Shown here in pieces: positions 7,333 to 9,744 of a DNA stretch of 9,744 nt. Position numbers and translations under genes: made by a program. The notes under the pieces were generated by a model. It was not told where the DNA came from. It saw only the letters and a list, made by a program, of their open reading frames with translations, and searched no databases. The stretch lies in contig CABQMD010000020.1 of assembly GCA_902465145.1 (NCBI GenBank), forward strand, positions 1 to 9,744, written 5' to 3'. The stretch comes from an uncultured Succinatimonas sp. GTDB lineage: Bacteria; Pseudomonadota; Gammaproteobacteria; Enterobacterales; Succinivibrionaceae. Numbering within the stretch: the stretch's first letter is position 1; each line of letters begins with the position of its first letter.

Positions 7333-8121
7333 GTGACAGAGATCAACGCATCTATCGATCCTACCGCTAAGGTGGGACCTGAGGTACAAATCGCTCCAGG
7401 CGCCGTGATCCGCGAGCACGTGGTGATCGAAGGTAAGGTGAGCATAGGTGAGGGAACGGTGGTAGAGCCGTTTTGCGTGATCCGCGGGCCTTGCAACATA
7501 GGCAAACGCAATCACATTTATCAGTTCTGCTCCATAGGTGAGGGATGTCAGGATCTTAAATACCGGGGCGAACCTACCACTCTGACCATAGGTGATGACA
7601 ATACCATTCGCGAACATTGCACCATGCATCGCGGTACGGTACAGGGAATTGGAACCACCACCGTCGGCAGTCACAACCTGTTTATGGTCAATACTCACGT
7701 AGCCCATGACTGCGTGATAGGAGATCATTGCATATTTGCCAATAATGCCACCCTTGCAGGTCACGTTTCCATAGGCGATTATGTAATTTTCGGAGGGCTT
7801 GCCGCCATACATCAGTTCGGCCGCGTCGGATCGCATGCTTTTGTAGCCGGTATGGCCGCGCTCAATATGGATGTACCTCCTTATGTCATGGCAGCAGGAC
7901 ATTATGCAAAGCCTTTTGGTATTAACAAGGTGGGTTTGCAACGCCGCGGTTTTACTCAGGAGGCCATTCGAGCCATCAGTCATGCCTACATGGTGATTTA
8001 CAAACATCATCTGACCATAGAAGAGGCTTTGACCGAACTTGAAGGTATGGTCGCAGAGCATCCTGAGATCCAGCCTCTCATCGATTTCATCAAGCAAAAT
8101 GGCCGCGGGATCATCAGATGA
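7333..8121 (+). CDS. lpxA: UDP-N-acetylglucosamine acyltransferase LpxA
   Basis: LpxA starts lipid A synthesis by moving a 3-hydroxyacyl chain from ACP to the 3-OH of UDP-GlcNAc. The protein has 262 residues, as in E. coli. Hexapeptide-repeat beta-helix coils fill residues 6 to about 190, followed by a helical C-terminal domain that opens with GLQRRGF. The catalytic base is H125 in VAHDC, and H122, H144 and H160 are also conserved at the E. coli numbers. [10 protein letters not shown] and [14 protein letters not shown] are family signatures. Position 173, the acyl-chain ruler, is glycine as in the C14-selective E. coli enzyme, so a 3-hydroxymyristoyl donor is predicted. The start is GTG 7333, supported by AAGGGA at 7321-7326 and by residue numbering that matches E. 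coli from P10 onward. Its stop overlaps the lpxB start (ATGA). Confidence 0.97.
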   Translation: MTEINASIDPTAKVGPEVQIAPGAVIREHVVIEGKVSIGEGTVVEPFCVIRGPCNIGKRNHIYQFCSIGEGCQDLKYRGEPTTLTIGDDNTIREHCTMHRGTVQGIGTTTVGSHNLFMVNTHVAHDCVIGDHCIFANNATLAGHVSIGDYVIFGGLAAIHQFGRVGSHAFVAGMAALNMDVPPYVMAAGHYAKPFGINKVGLQRRGFTQEAIRAISHAYMVIYKHHLTIEEALTELEGMVAEHPEIQPLIDFIKQNGRGIIR

Positions 8122-9449
8122 ATCTGAATCCGCATCTTTACGCCATCACCGCAGGTGAAATCTCCGGAGATACTTTGGGCAGCGGGCTGATGCATGCCAT
8201 AAAAAGGCTTGATCCCAAAGCTGAATTCATCGGTATAGGCGGTCCCAAGATGATTGCCGCCGGAATGCGTTCTTACGCCGATATCAATACCTTGTCGGTA
8301 ATGGGAATATCAGAGGTACTGTCTCACATTGTACCCATATTGAGAATAAGGCACAGAGTCGGTAAGCTGATTGCAGCCGCTCGTCCTTGCGTGATGGTCG
8401 GGATAGATTCTCCCGATTTCAATTTAAGTTTGGAACGCAAGTTGCAATCCTTAGGGATCCCCGCAATTCATTATGTCAGTCCTTCAGTATGGGCCTGGCG
8501 AGAGGGTAGGCTGAAAAAGATCAAAGCTTCATGCAGTGAAGTTTTGTGTCTTTTGAAATTTGAAAAAGATTTCTATGATCAGCGCGGCATGAAGGCTGCT
8601 TATGTGGGGCATACTCTTGCCAATGCCATTGCTCTTGACAATGATCAGGAAAGTGCCCGCGAGCGTATAGATCTTTATCGAACCAGCATTGAGCAGATCA
8701 AAGGCAAAGTAATGGGGATCCTGCCCGGATCAAGATCCGGAGTCATCGAACACATGTTGCCGGTATATGCTCAGGCAGCGCGTTTGGTGCGTAAACAGAT
8801 GCCGGACACGGTATTTATAAGTACGGTGCCCACTTATGAGCTTGCCTCAAAAGTTAAGGATCTTTGGCTTGAGTACAGCCCTGATCTGTCGCTTACCGTT
8901 TATGTAGGCAGTACCCGCGACGTGATCGCCTCATGTGATGCCCTATTGCTGACTTCCGGTACCGTGGCTCTTGAAACTATGCTTATCAACCGTCCTTTTT
9001 GTGTTGCTTACAGGGTTTCCGCATTAACGGCCGCCATAGGCAGGAGACTGCTTAGGATCTCAACTTATTCACTGCCTAATCTTATTGCCCGTACTACCTT
9101 GGTACGTGAATTTATTCAGGAACAGTGTACTCCCGAGGCTTTGTCCCATGAGATGCTTCAGCTTTTGCGTTCTGACAATCTGGTGATGAAAGGTCAGTTC
9201 AGATCTGTTCATGAGCAGATGCGTATGCCTTCTGATTCAATTGCCGCGCAGGAAGTGATGCGTGTGATAGGACGTGACTTAAGCAAAGCAGAGAAAGCCG
9301 ATGCGGGGGTTGCCGATCCCGTTGCAGATACGGAGGATGTCGAGCCTCAGGTGACTTTACCAGATCCTGATGATATCAACGAGCCTGATTTGAAGGCCGA
9401 ACCGGTATTTGATTTGCATTTAGGAAAGGATCGCGAAGGCGGTAAATGA
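8118..9449 (+). CDS. lpxB: Lipid-A-disaccharide synthase LpxB with an acidic C-terminal extension
   Basis: LpxB is a family GT19 inverting glycosyltransferase that joins lipid X and UDP-2,3-diacylglucosamine into lipid A disaccharide at the inner face of the inner membrane. The core, residues 1-388, carries the family motifs: [14 protein letters not shown] (12-25), [10 protein letters not shown] (94-103, with the conserved acidic residues), [14 protein letters not shown] (118-131), [10 protein letters not shown] (162-171), [15 protein letters not shown] (201-215, conserved R206) and SGTVALETM (280-288). E. coli LpxB has 382 residues. This one has 443, because about 55 residues follow the core (389-443) with 16 Asp/Glu against 6 Lys/Arg, many prolines and no predicted fold by eye. 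The start ATG 8118 overlaps the lpxA stop, and the stop overlaps rnhB, both as ATGA. The enzyme call is certain; the role of the tail is unknown. Confidence 0.96.
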   Translation: MNLNPHLYAITAGEISGDTLGSGLMHAIKRLDPKAEFIGIGGPKMIAAGMRSYADINTLSVMGISEVLSHIVPILRIRHRVGKLIAAARPCVMVGIDSPDFNLSLERKLQSLGIPAIHYVSPSVWAWREGRLKKIKASCSEVLCLLKFEKDFYDQRGMKAAYVGHTLANAIALDNDQESARERIDLYRTSIEQIKGKVMGILPGSRSGVIEHMLPVYAQAARLVRKQMPDTVFISTVPTYELASKVKDLWLEYSPDLSLTVYVGSTRDVIASCDALLLTSGTVALETMLINRPFCVAYRVSALTAAIGRRLLRISTYSLPNLIARTTLVREFIQEQCTPEALSHEMLQLLRSDNLVMKGQFRSVHEQMRMPSDSIAAQEVMRVIGRDLSKAEKADAGVADPVADTEDVEPQVTLPDPDDINEPDLKAEPVFDLHLGKDREGGK

Positions 9450-9744
9450 TTAAAAAAATTGTTTTCCCTCCTTTTGAATATCCGCTTGATCCTACTTTGT
9501 ACCCAGTATGCGGTGTTGATGAAGCCGGTCGCGGACCTTTGATGGGAGACGTAGTCGCAGGATGCGTGATCTTGGATCCTTCACGTGAAATAGAAGGTCT
9601 TGACGATTCAAAAAAGTTATCTGAAAAAAAACGCAACTTGCTTGAAATCGAGATTAAATCCAAAGCTTTGGCTTGGGGGGTAGGTTCGTGCTCAAGTGAA
9701 GAGATCGACAGACTTAATATACTTGAAGCCTCCATGGAGGCCAT
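9446..9744 (+). CDS. rnhB: Ribonuclease HII, N-terminal part (cut by window end)
   Basis: RNase HII cleaves RNA in RNA-DNA hybrids and nicks at single misincorporated ribonucleotides. Ninety-nine codons are visible, reading on past the window edge with no stop. The motif [12 protein letters not shown] contains the metal-binding pair D25 and E26. [13 protein letters not shown] and [13 protein letters not shown] follow in the family order; the remaining acidic residues lie beyond the window. Seventeen to nineteen residues precede the first core strand, slightly more than in E. coli. The ATG at 9446 overlaps the lpxB stop as ATGA, indicating translational coupling. The lpxB-rnhB adjacency is standard in gammaproteobacteria, where dnaE often follows. 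Confidence 0.95.
   Translation, partial: MIKKIVFPPFEYPLDPTLYPVCGVDEAGRGPLMGDVVAGCVILDPSREIEGLDDSKKLSEKKRNLLEIEIKSKALAWGVGSCSSEEIDRLNILEASMEA

Noticed and set aside
7294..8097. 267-codon open frame on the - strand covering nearly all of lpxA
   Set aside because: It lies wholly opposite a clear lpxA and shows no recognisable domain or suitable ribosome-binding site. Long antisense frames arise here from the repetitive hexapeptide coding and codon bias.

Overview
The window is a piece of a conserved gammaproteobacterial envelope-biogenesis operon. Every gene lies on the + strand, in the order dxr, rseP, bamA, skp, lpxD, fabZ, lpxA, lpxB and rnhB (cut by the window end). The proteins are close to the E. 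coli type. DXR, LpxA and LpxD keep their active-site residues at or within one residue of the E. coli numbers. Unlike E. coli, dxr directly precedes rseP, with no uppS-cdsA between them; from memory this is the order in Vibrio- and Aeromonas-like lineages. ATA is used freely for isoleucine, which is unlike E. coli. I infer a gammaproteobacterium outside the Enterobacterales. Something near the Aeromonadales or Succinivibrionaceae is plausible but not demonstrated.

Layout. Positions 1-90 are non-coding or hold only the last codons of an upstream gene, and contain a perfect TATAAT box. dxr makes MEP for isoprenoids. rseP overlaps its stop by an ATGA and encodes the intramembrane site-2 protease. 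bamA (outer-membrane insertase) and skp (periplasmic chaperone) form the outer-membrane-protein assembly section. lpxD, fabZ, lpxA and lpxB form the lipid A and fatty-acid section. rnhB (RNase HII) overlaps the end of lpxB. Most junctions are overlaps or gaps of 50 bases or less. The only larger gap is 102 bases between fabZ and lpxA, which carries promoter-like elements.

How the genes work together. LpxA acylates UDP-GlcNAc, LpxD adds the second 3-hydroxyacyl chain (LpxC acts between them and is not in this window), and LpxB condenses the disaccharide. FabZ works on the same 3-hydroxyacyl-ACP pool that LpxA and LpxD draw from. BamA and Skp place proteins in the membrane that lipid A covers, and RseP belongs to the stress response that monitors this process. 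DXR feeds the isoprenoid pathway that supplies undecaprenyl carrier lipid.

Two things stand out. The fabZ frame is broken near its 3' end by a net loss of two bases (or gain of one), although the coding beyond the break is perfectly conserved. LpxB carries an extra acidic, disordered-looking C-terminal tail of about 55 residues. I see no mobile element, CRISPR array, RNA gene or novel multi-gene system: this is a core housekeeping region.
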